A DNA stretch of 6,345 nt from UBA920 sp038257015 (lineage in GTDB: Bacteria; Patescibacteriota; Doudnabacteria; UBA920). The position numbers and the translations under genes were made by a program. The notes under the pieces are model-generated. The model did no database searches. It was not told where the DNA came from and was given only the letters and a program-made list of their open reading frames with translations. The first letter of the stretch is position 1, and each line of letters begins with the position of its first letter. Where the stretch lies: the NCBI GenBank assembly GCA_038257015.1, contig JBBSJS010000048.1, positions 1 through 6,345 of the forward strand, given 5' to 3'. Below are positions 1-5,203 of the stretch, piece by piece.

Positions 1-435
1 GTGGGGATTAATCCAAGCACAGGAGTGTTTAGCAACAGCGGTACAAACACAACACCACTAGCTGGAGATTGGTCGGTTACAGTAATGGTTACCGATAGTC
101 AAAATCGTACCGCAACTCGTACTTACGATTGGACCGTAGGACAATCAAACTTACAAATTGCCACCTCAGCCATGCCTCTTGCGTATGAAGGTGAAAACTA
201 TAGTTTAACTTTCCAAGCTACCGGTGGTACAGCGCCTTACACTTGGAGTATCGACTCAACCACTCATCCTTGTTGTTTCGTAGGGATTACTCCAAGCACG
301 GGAGTGTTTAGTAACATTAGTAGCAACAGCACACCTCAAAGAGGTATCTGGGATTTCGTGATAAAAGTGACGGACGCAAATGGAATTACATCAAGCAGAA
401 GCTATCAATGGGAAGTTGCTCCTGTTGATTTCTAG
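1..435 (+). CDS. Surface or secreted protein with tandem Ig-like domains (3' end only)
   Basis: This is the C-terminal 144 residues of a larger protein. The frame is open to the window edge and the GTG at base 1 codes for an internal valine that matches the same position one repeat later, so it should not be taken as the start. The visible part holds the end of one domain (residues 1 to about 46) and one complete domain (about 48-140). Signatures of putative-Ig (He_PIG/cadherin-like) domains are visible: TGGTAPYTWSI, GITPSTGVFSN, and VTDxxxxxxxRxYxWxV at the domain end. Repeat period is 93 residues (GINPSTGVFSN at 2-12, GITPSTGVFSN at 95-105). Such domains are beta-sandwich modules of adhesins and other extracellular proteins. 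The last domain carries an odd adjacent Cys pair (91-92). The protein ends four residues after the domain, with no LPxTG motif, membrane anchor or sorting domain, so any anchor must lie upstream. The exact function is unknown. Confidence 0.8.
   Translation: MGINPSTGVFSNSGTNTTPLAGDWSVTVMVTDSQNRTATRTYDWTVGQSNLQIATSAMPLAYEGENYSLTFQATGGTAPYTWSIDSTTHPCCFVGITPSTGVFSNISSNSTPQRGIWDFVIKVTDANGITSSRSYQWEVAPVDF
7..426 (+). repeat. Tandem Ig-domain coding repeat, 279-nt period
   Basis: Bases 7-37 and 286-316 match at 28 of 31 positions when aligned by eye, exactly 279 nt (93 codons) apart. The similarity is strongest at the STGVFSN segment and fades in the variable loops. The left copy is cut by the window edge, so the number of units in the full gene is unknown. 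Confidence 0.75.
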
Positions 436-526
436 TCGATATTATATCTTGGGTGTCCTTAGAAAATTTATCTGATTATCACTCACAACTAAGTTGTTTA
501 TATAACAATTTTACATAACATGTTTT

Positions 527-553
527 AAAGCGCGATTGACATCGCGCTTTTTT
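527..553 (+). terminator. Intrinsic terminator after the Ig-domain gene
   Basis: A perfect 10-bp stem AAAGCGCGAT / ATCGCGCTTT (527-536 with 541-550) encloses the four-base loop TGAC and runs into six T residues (548-553). It lies about 90 bases after the TAG stop. A weaker AT-rich hairpin (491-498 with 504-511, one G-T pair) precedes it. Confidence 0.85.
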
Positions 554-564
554 ATAGCTATACT
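536..564 (+). promoter_or_regulatory. Sigma70-type promoter of the inositol phosphate synthase gene
   Basis: TTGACA (536-541) is a perfect -35 hexamer. TATACT (559-564) differs from TATAAT at one base. The spacer is the optimal 17 bases. Transcription should start near 571, giving a leader of about 50 bases before the ATG at 622. The -35 box overlaps the loop and inner stem of the upstream terminator, so the two elements share DNA. Confidence 0.75.
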
Positions 565-608
565 GGGTTGTTCATTCATTAAAAGCTGGGTGAATAATTC
601 GAAAATAC

Positions 609-615
609 AAGGAGG
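609..615 (+). promoter_or_regulatory. Strong Shine-Dalgarno site
   Basis: AAGGAGG ends six bases before the ATG at 622, which fixes the start of the inositol phosphate synthase gene. It is the only strong Shine-Dalgarno site seen next to a start codon in the window; the pilus genes lack one. Confidence 0.9.
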
Positions 616-621
616 CTTTAT

Positions 622-1935
622 ATGAAAAAGCAAGAAATTCGCTCAGCCGAAGGAAAGCTGGGTATTTTGTTAGTTGGTTTAGGAGCAGTCTCCACAACCC
701 TAATTGCGGGCGTTGAAGCTGTTAGAAAAGGTTTCTCCACTCCGGTGGGCTCACTTACGCAACTCGAAACCATCCGTTTGGGCAAAAGGACCGAGTCGCG
801 CCGTCCACTCATCAAAGATTTTGTGCCGTTGACAGATATCAACGATATAGTCTTTGGGGCTTGGGATATCTTTCCTGACAATGCTTTTCAAGCTGCGTGC
901 AATGCTGGAGTATTAGACACAGAGATTCTTCACAAAGTTAGCGAAGAACTCATGTCCATACAGCCAATGACAGCAGTCTTCTCGAAAGATTATGTATCGA
1001 GATTAGATGGCGTGAACGTGAAGTCTGGGAGCAATAAAATGCAACTGGCTGAACAAATCATGACAGATATCACGAACTTTAAAGAGCAAAATGGTTGTGA
1101 CAGGCTGGTGATGGTTTGGGCGGCTTCGACAGAAAAGTTCTTAGAAACGTCTGCAATCCACTTGAGTTTGGAGTTATTTGAAAAAGCAATGTATGACAAT
1201 GATCCAGACATTGCACCATCAATGATCTATGCTTACGCTGCTTTGAAGTGCAAAGTACCGTTTGCAAATGGCGCTCCAAATTTAACGGTTGATATACCAG
1301 CAATGGTGGAGCTTTCCAAGAAAGAACAGGTGTCCATTTGCGGCAAGGATTTTAAGACTGGCCAGACGTTAATCAAAACTATTCTGGCACCTGGGCTTAA
1401 AGCTCGCATGCTTGGCCTTGATGGCTGGTATTCTACCAACATCCTGGGTAATCGAGATGGCGAAGTTTTAGATGCTCCTGAAAATTTTAAGACGAAAGAA
1501 GAAAGCAAACTTTCAGTCTTAGACAGCATTTTCCAGCCGAGTCTTTACCCCGACTTATACGGAGATTTTTCGCATGTGGTTAGAATTAATTACTACCCGC
1601 CACGCGGAGATAACAAAGAAGGATGGGATAACATCGACATCTTCGGATGGCTAGGTTACAAGATGCAGATCAAAATTAACTTCCTTTGCCGGGACTCCAT
1701 TTTAGCAGCACCATTGGTACTGGATTTAGCGTTGTTCATGGATTTAGCCCAGAGAGCAGGAAGATCTGGAGTGCAAGAATGGCTGTCATTCTATTTCAAG
1801 GCACCGCAAGTCGCTCCAGGCTTGTATCCGGAACACGATCTGTTTATTCAAAAAATGAAACTGAAGAATACTTTGCGCCACATGATGGGTGAAGACCTCA
1901 TCCACCATCTCGGCAATGAGTATTATGAAGATTAA
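622..1935 (+). CDS. ino1: myo-Inositol-1-phosphate synthase (EC 5.5.1.4)
   Basis: This cytoplasmic NAD-dependent enzyme converts D-glucose 6-phosphate to 1D-myo-inositol 3-phosphate, the entry step to inositol and inositol lipids. The 437-residue protein has an N-terminal Rossmann fold with GLGAVST at 19-25. Its catalytic core reads KDFKTGQT (242-249), LGNRDG (275-280), APENFKTKEESK (285-296), YYPPRGDNK (324-332), then CRDSILAAPLVLDL and FKAP. Aligned by eye and from memory with the yeast enzyme, K292, K296, K332 and K393 fall on the four active-site lysines 369, 373, 412 and 489, so the enzyme looks competent. It is shorter than the roughly 530-residue eukaryotic form, as usual for bacterial versions. 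The gene has its own promoter and terminator, so it appears monocistronic. No inositol monophosphatase or lipid gene is in the window. GC sampled by eye in one 60-base line (about 47%) is higher than in one line of the pilus genes (about 30%), which may hint at transfer. Confidence 0.95.
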   Translation: MKKQEIRSAEGKLGILLVGLGAVSTTLIAGVEAVRKGFSTPVGSLTQLETIRLGKRTESRRPLIKDFVPLTDINDIVFGAWDIFPDNAFQAACNAGVLDTEILHKVSEELMSIQPMTAVFSKDYVSRLDGVNVKSGSNKMQLAEQIMTDITNFKEQNGCDRLVMVWAASTEKFLETSAIHLSLELFEKAMYDNDPDIAPSMIYAYAALKCKVPFANGAPNLTVDIPAMVELSKKEQVSICGKDFKTGQTLIKTILAPGLKARMLGLDGWYSTNILGNRDGEVLDAPENFKTKEESKLSVLDSIFQPSLYPDLYGDFSHVVRINYYPPRGDNKEGWDNIDIFGWLGYKMQIKINFLCRDSILAAPLVLDLALFMDLAQRAGRSGVQEWLSFYFKAPQVAPGLYPEHDLFIQKMKLKNTLRHMMGEDLIHHLGNEYYED

Positions 1936-1947
1936 CTTGGTTAGACC

Positions 1948-1981
1948 AAGCGCCGGACTTTTCGAAGTCCAGCGCTTTTTT
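1948..1981 (+). terminator. Intrinsic terminator after ino1
   Basis: AAGCGC-C-GGACTT (1948-1960), loop TTCG (1961-1964) and AAGTCC-A-GCGCTT (1965-1977) form a 12-bp stem with one C-A mismatch, followed by T residues to 1981. It begins 12 bases after the TAA stop. A second small hairpin, CTTGGT-TAG-ACCAAG (1936-1950), shares bases 1948-1950 with the terminator base, so the two cannot both be fully paired. Confidence 0.88.
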
Positions 1982-2044
1982 GTTTTACTTATATCTATTC
2001 ACAAAAGCCGATGTGCAGGTTAAAGCAATTTTTGGAGCTTTTTA

Positions 2045-2109
2045 CCACACATCAACCATATAAAAAAACCGAAAACTTGTTTCGGTTTTTTTATATGGTT
2101 GATGTGTGG
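2045..2109. terminator. Perfect 30-bp inverted repeat, likely bidirectional terminator
   Basis: The left arm (2045-2074) and right arm (2080-2109) are exact reverse complements around the five-base loop ACTTG. The core is CCGAAA-ACTTG-TTTCGG, flanked by seven A on the left and seven T on the right, so each strand reads as a GC stem followed by a U-tract. The outer 17 bp of the stem (CCACAC...ATAT) go beyond what termination needs. The central part is closely related to the hairpin at 2281-2321. It would stop read-through from ino1 on the plus strand and from the tRNA on the minus strand. Confidence 0.75.
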
Positions 2110-2194
2110 GGATCGTCGGGCCACAAGCCTTATTACTTCGCTGCAAGTTCATGATTATTTACTTTTGCTTCGTATAAGGCTATGTCCCTCTCCC

Positions 2195-2238
2195 AAGCCT
2201 GCTTAACCCTTCGACAAGCTCCGGGCCCAAGCAGGCTT
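2195..2238. repeat. REP-like hairpin with TTCGACAAGCTC core
   Basis: AAGCCTGCTT (2195-2204) and AAGCAGGCTT (2229-2238) are perfect 10-bp inverted arms. The 24-base interior contains CCCTTCGACAAGCTCCGGG (2207-2225), whose ends CCC and GGG can pair again. From memory, the interior resembles an intergenic motif of the form CCCTTCGACAAGCTCAGGG seen in many environmental bacterial genomes. No T-tract follows on either strand, so it is not an obvious terminator. Confidence 0.5.
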
Positions 2239-2280
2239 AGGTACCCTTGAAAATTCGCGGCTTCTTAACACACGCGTCGA

Positions 2281-2321
2281 CCATACAAAAAACCGAAAAC
2301 TTGTTTCGGTTTTTTGTATGG
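2281..2321 (-). terminator. Terminator hairpin of tRNA-Lys, symmetrical
   Basis: Perfect 18-bp arms (2281-2298 with 2304-2321) enclose the loop ACTTG. On the minus strand the tRNA 3' end is followed by CCGAAA/TTTCGG and six T. Because an A-tract matches the T-tract, it could also terminate plus-strand transcription. The outermost three bases of the right arm (2319-2321) are the CCA of the tRNA, so terminator and tRNA overlap. Confidence 0.8.
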
Positions 2322-2393
2322 TGGGCCGGGTGGGGATCGAACCCACGACCAAGTGCTTAAGAGGCACCTGCTCTACCACTGAGCTACCAACCC
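2319..2393 (-). tRNA. tRNA-Lys (anticodon CTT)
   Basis: All arms are seen on the minus strand: acceptor GGGTTGG/CCGGCCC (two G-U pairs), D stem GCTC/GAGC with loop AGTGGTA, anticodon stem GGTGC/GCACT with loop CTCTTAA (anticodon CTT, reading AAG), variable loop TGGTC, T stem GTGGG/CCCAC with loop TTCGATC, discriminator A and encoded CCA. Length is 75 nt with CCA. A possible -10 (TAAAAT, minus strand 2411-2406) lies just upstream without a clear -35, so it may have its own weak promoter or be read from the pilus operon past the terminator at 2437-2463. Confidence 0.95.
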
Positions 2394-2436
2394 ATATTGC
2401 TTTATATTTTACCTAAGCTAATTCTAGTCTTTGCTT

Positions 2437-2463
2437 AAATTAAAGCTGTGCTTTTAGCACAGC
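2437..2463 (-). terminator. Probable terminator of the pilus operon
   Basis: GCTGTGCT / AGCACAGC (2445-2452 with 2456-2463) form an 8-bp perfect stem with a three-base loop. On the minus strand it is followed by TTTAATTT, an interrupted U-tract. It lies 50 bases after the stop of the last pilus-cluster gene. The weak tract suggests leaky termination, so some transcripts may continue into tRNA-Lys. Confidence 0.6.
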
Positions 2464-2512
2464 CGTAATAATATCATTAATTCATCATAAAATCAACCGT
2501 ATTTGAGGCATT

Positions 2513-2944
2513 TTATTCAACTGGAGCTGGCTCAACCGGTGCTGGTTCTTCCGCTGGAGCTTCTTCTGGGATGTTTTCTTCCTCTACTGGTGGGTCTGGC
2601 TCAACCTCTTGAGGAATCTCTGCAGGCGGTGGTTCTACTATAGTTTCTTCGTTTACCTTAATTGTTGTCATACCAAATGGACTAATATAAATGAACGGCT
2701 CTGGTTTATAATTTAAACTATTTCTTAATCTCTCTTCTAACTTTTCTTGAAACTCAAAATTTACACGCAGGTTTTGACCTTGTAATTGATCGGAGACTCT
2801 TTGCAAGTCATTAAAAATATCAAAAGATTCTTTGATAACAGTTGCTTCTGCAACCATTATAAATACAATAAAAATCCATAAAAACACTGAGAAATGTTTA
2901 ATCAGTTTTTGTTTTATTGATTTTGGGTTAAATTTGATATCCAT
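2513..2944 (-). CDS. Unknown single-pass membrane protein with Pro/Glu-rich tail, last gene of the pilus cluster
   Basis: I do not recognise this 143-residue protein. Visible parts are a basic N-terminus (K8, K11, K13, K16), one hydrophobic segment at about 18-32 (FSVFLWIFIVFIMVA), a charged, probably helical stretch at about 38-78, a short segment FIYISPFGMTTIKV at 84-97, and a tail from about 103 to 143 that is almost only Pro, Glu, Ala and Val. The charge pattern predicts the N-terminus in the cytoplasm and the tail outside the membrane. The ATG is one base after the pilO stop (TAATATG), so translation is almost certainly coupled. It occupies the place of pilP, but it has no lipoprotein Cys box and no clear PilP beta-domain; in PilP the Pro-rich part is N-terminal, here it is C-terminal. 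A role in the pilus alignment complex or in reaching the cell wall is inferred from position only. Confidence 0.8.
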   Translation of the reverse strand: MDIKFNPKSIKQKLIKHFSVFLWIFIVFIMVAEATVIKESFDIFNDLQRVSDQLQGQNLRVNFEFQEKLEERLRNSLNYKPEPFIYISPFGMTTIKVNEETIVEPPPAEIPQEVEPDPPVEEENIPEEAPAEEPAPVEPAPVE

Positions 2945-2945
2945 A

Positions 2946-3500
2946 TTATTGTTCGATGAAGAATTCTGAATTCAAGATTGCCGTCACTTCCCCATCAACG
3001 ATAGCATTTATTTGCACATTAGTGATATGTGTTGGAAACTGTAAATTTTCGATAGTTTGAAAGAACGACATTACATCACGAAATTGCCCAGTTAATGTAA
3101 GGGAGTACGGTGCTGAGAAAATTTCACTAACCACTCCCGGTGTGCGAAGATCACCTACACCCGTACCTGACAGTAGAATAACAAATTCTAGATTATAACG
3201 ATTTGCGACATCCTCGAGAACACGAATGTTGTCCACTAAAGTTGTATTCTTCGGAAACAACTTGTTTGGTGAGAATTCAGCTTCCTCAATTTCTTTCAAA
3301 TCACGGCGACCTTGTTCAAAGCCAACTTGTTCATACAACAAATCTTGATAACTCTGCTCACTTTCAGCAACTTTTAATGCCGTGTTATGATTTTTGTCGT
3401 CCAAGATACTATAGCCATACAAAAATAGGAAAGCTGAAAACAGCATAAACACTATGCAGACAATTAAGATTTTTTGTTTTGAGCTGATATCAAGGTTCAT
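2946..3500 (-). CDS. pilO: Type IV pilus inner-membrane alignment protein PilO
   Basis: PilO is a bitopic inner-membrane protein that pairs with PilN and links the cytoplasmic PilM ring to the periplasmic or outer side of the pilus machine. The 184-residue protein has a short cytoplasmic N-terminus, one membrane helix at about 10-30 (ILIVCIVFMLFSAFLFLYGY), a coiled-coil-like stretch at about 40-75, and a C-terminal ferredoxin-like domain: helix LVDNIRVLEDVANRYNLEF (88-106), strand YSLTLTGQF (132-140), helix RDVMSFFQTIENL (141-153), final strands to the end. This order fits the PilO family (PF04350). It starts 12 bases after pilN with no visible Shine-Dalgarno, only an AT repeat (ATATATATG), and ends one base before the next ATG. 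Position right after pilM and pilN supports the call strongly; sequence alone would be less certain. Confidence 0.85.
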   Translation of the reverse strand: MNLDISSKQKILIVCIVFMLFSAFLFLYGYSILDDKNHNTALKVAESEQSYQDLLYEQVGFEQGRRDLKEIEEAEFSPNKLFPKNTTLVDNIRVLEDVANRYNLEFVILLSGTGVGDLRTPGVVSEIFSAPYSLTLTGQFRDVMSFFQTIENLQFPTHITNVQINAIVDGEVTAILNSEFFIEQ

Positions 3501-3512
3501 ATATATATTCTA

Positions 3513-4130
3513 CTACTCTAAAGCTGGCTGGGCAGGTGGCCTGCGAGATGGTACTGCAGTTGCTGGAGTGGCCACCTCTGCCGTGCCAAGAATACCCTCA
3601 TTGATATTAAAAGTGAACTTAAAACTAACATCGAGAGGTTTGGTCACATTTTCCAAAGGATAATCGATCCCATTAAAAAATTCTTTATCATTGTTAATGT
3701 TATTATACAACTGAATTACTAATTCTCGAGTAGGACTAACGCCCTGAATTTGAACTTTTTTAGTTTGTCGATTTGCCGTGAAGGTTGTAATTTTTACATC
3801 CGGTGGAATATTTTTAGCAAACGCATTAAAAACAGAAGACCACTTAGGAGTATTATCCAGTAGTGTTTGGAAATCCCTCATCTTTGTATTTACCACCCTA
3901 ACCTGAGCTCTCTGGTCAGCATATTCTTTTTTACCTGTTTCCGTTTTCGCATTTAAAACCATGGCTTCTGTATTTTTAGACTCATTATCCAAATAAACAT
4001 ACAATACGATTTGCGTCATCAAACCCAAAAGTAAAATAATAAATCCAATCTGAAAAGCCACCACAATACTATGGAACATTTTACTGTAGAACAGTTCTTC
4101 TTGTTTTTCTTTTGGTAATAAGTTCATCAT
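3513..4130 (-). CDS. pilN: Type IV pilus assembly protein PilN
   Basis: PilN is a bitopic inner-membrane protein whose cytoplasmic N-terminal tail docks in PilM and whose outer domain dimerises with PilO. The tail reads MMNLLPKEKQEE, matching the NLLP motif that PilM binds in studied systems. A membrane helix lies at about 21-47, then a coiled-coil-like region (50-92) and a ferredoxin-like domain with NIPPDVKITTF (107-117), KKVQIQGVSP (124-133), helix RELVIQLYNNI (135-145) and strand DVSFKFTFNI (167-176). The last 20 residues are a Pro/Ala-rich tail. Two ATG codons are adjacent (4130-4128 and 4127-4125); either gives a valid NLLP tail. The gene starts four bases after the pilM stop without a good Shine-Dalgarno, which points to coupled translation. 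Confidence 0.92.
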   Translation of the reverse strand: MMNLLPKEKQEELFYSKMFHSIVVAFQIGFIILLLGLMTQIVLYVYLDNESKNTEAMVLNAKTETGKKEYADQRAQVRVVNTKMRDFQTLLDNTPKWSSVFNAFAKNIPPDVKITTFTANRQTKKVQIQGVSPTRELVIQLYNNINNDKEFFNGIDYPLENVTKPLDVSFKFTFNINEGILGTAEVATPATAVPSRRPPAQPALE

Positions 4131-4134
4131 AAAA

Positions 4135-5187
4135 TTATAGAGCTCTTAGAGACAATCCGATTGCTGTGGCGAAGCTTAAAGCCTCATAATCAGTTAAAGA
4201 ATTTTTGGCTAAGCTTGGGATAAATTGAAGTGGGTTAGCAATCGAAACTGTTAGTGGACGATAATCTACCAGCATCGGCGCCAAAACCTCATCGACATGC
4301 TGAAGCTTTGCACCACCACCGCTTAAAATTATTTGCGAGATATGTGCATCAGAATGATCGTAGTGAAATTTTAAAATATCTTTTATCTCAACACTTAAAT
4401 CTTGTACTGTTGTAATCAAATTCGAACGAAGATTGGGATACTCAACAGTGTTAGCCATGCCAATTTCTCTCTTTAGCTTTTCGGCTTCTGGGGCAGTAAT
4501 ACCTAAAGATTTTGATAGTTTTTCTGTAAAAATATTACCTCCAAGAGCAACTGATGAAGTAAACTGCAAAGCCCCACTTTTCACCATAATTAGATTGGTC
4601 TTATCAGCGTCCACATCCACAATTAAAGCAAACTCTTGAAAATCACGAGGTACTAAAGCTCTGGAGATACTTTGAGTTTCAACTTCAAAAGCTGAAATGG
4701 TTACACCTGCTTTTTCTAAAATAGCTGTATAGGAATCTATGTAATCTTTCGGTACCGCAACAACCAAAACACTTAATTCATTTTCAGAAGAGGTTAAAAT
4801 CTCCCAATCAAAGTAGACTTGGTCCATTGGTAGTGGAATATAACTTTCTGCTTCAAATAGAACCGCATTGCCGATTTGCTCTTCGGGAATTTTCTTCATC
4901 GGAATCACACGGATAAAAGATTTGGATTCTGGGATACTGACCATAGCGTGCTTGGTAGTAAAATTGCCGTGGTCAGCTCTACTTAATGCGCGTTCTATAA
5001 AGCCGGACAACTCTTCAGAATTAATGAAACTATCGTTCATAATCAAATCCTTTGGCATTGGCGAATTAACATAGCCCATCAAAGAAATTTTGTTTCGTTT
5101 TTTATTAAACTGGATGCACTTCAAAGAGTGACTGTTAATGTGCAGTCCGAGGTAGTCAATCTTTTTTTCAAAAACGTTTAAACTCAT
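4135..5187 (-). CDS. pilM: Type IV pilus assembly protein PilM (actin-like)
   Basis: PilM is a cytoplasmic actin-fold protein that binds the PilN tail and forms a ring around the motor and PilC. The 350-residue length is typical. Family landmarks are YLGLHINSHSLKCI (12-25, phosphate-1 position), NAVLFEAESYIPLPMDQVYF (107-126), ALIVDVDADKTNLIMV (187-202, phosphate-2 position), VALGGNIFTEKLSKSLGI (213-230), EAEKLKREIGMA (234-245) and ILSGGGAKLQHV (287-298, adenosine site). Compared from memory with Thermus PilM (LGLEIGASALK and LDIGAESTS), the glycines of both phosphate loops are replaced (N18 and D193) and the usual acidic residue of loop 1 is H16, so nucleotide binding may be altered. Its start is 16 bases after the pilC stop, with no Shine-Dalgarno. 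Confidence 0.93.
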   Translation of the reverse strand: MSLNVFEKKIDYLGLHINSHSLKCIQFNKKRNKISLMGYVNSPMPKDLIMNDSFINSEELSGFIERALSRADHGNFTTKHAMVSIPESKSFIRVIPMKKIPEEQIGNAVLFEAESYIPLPMDQVYFDWEILTSSENELSVLVVAVPKDYIDSYTAILEKAGVTISAFEVETQSISRALVPRDFQEFALIVDVDADKTNLIMVKSGALQFTSSVALGGNIFTEKLSKSLGITAPEAEKLKREIGMANTVEYPNLRSNLITTVQDLSVEIKDILKFHYDHSDAHISQIILSGGGAKLQHVDEVLAPMLVDYRPLTVSIANPLQFIPSLAKNSLTDYEALSFATAIGLSLRAL

Positions 5188-5203
5188 TTTAAAATATTAT
5201 GAC

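Larger units (their letters stand above)
1982..2318. other. Gene-free intergenic region rich in inverted repeats
   Basis: No credible gene lies in this stretch. In order it holds a weak AAAGC/GCTTT hairpin near 2022-2040, a perfect 30-bp inverted repeat (2045-2109), an 8-bp pairing AGCCTTAT/ATAAGGCT (2126-2133 with 2174-2181), a REP-like hairpin (2195-2238), and most of the tRNA-proximal terminator hairpin (2281-2321). The ino1 gene and the tRNA/pilus genes converge here, so the region must stop transcription from both sides. Confidence 0.7.

Noticed and set aside
618..881. Minus-strand open frame opposite the start of ino1, and similar ones at 990-1529
   Set aside because: They overlap a confidently identified enzyme gene entirely, with no start signals or recognisable motifs.
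2011..2154. A 47-codon plus-strand open frame starting at ATG 2011 and running through the 30-bp palindrome
   Set aside because: It has no Shine-Dalgarno site, most of it is the inverted repeat, and nothing in it looks like a protein; it is better explained as chance across a terminator.
1982..2318. CRISPR array or attachment site
   Set aside because: Only two related hairpins of different arm length are present, without regular spacers, cas genes or an integrase. A tRNA-end repeat is hinted at but no integrated element is visible.
2481..2493. The 13 bases TTCATCATAAAAT also occur at the pilN start (4124-4136)
   Set aside because: AT-rich, short and without shared flanks; the tiny frame it would start here ends after three codons. 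Chance is the simplest reading.
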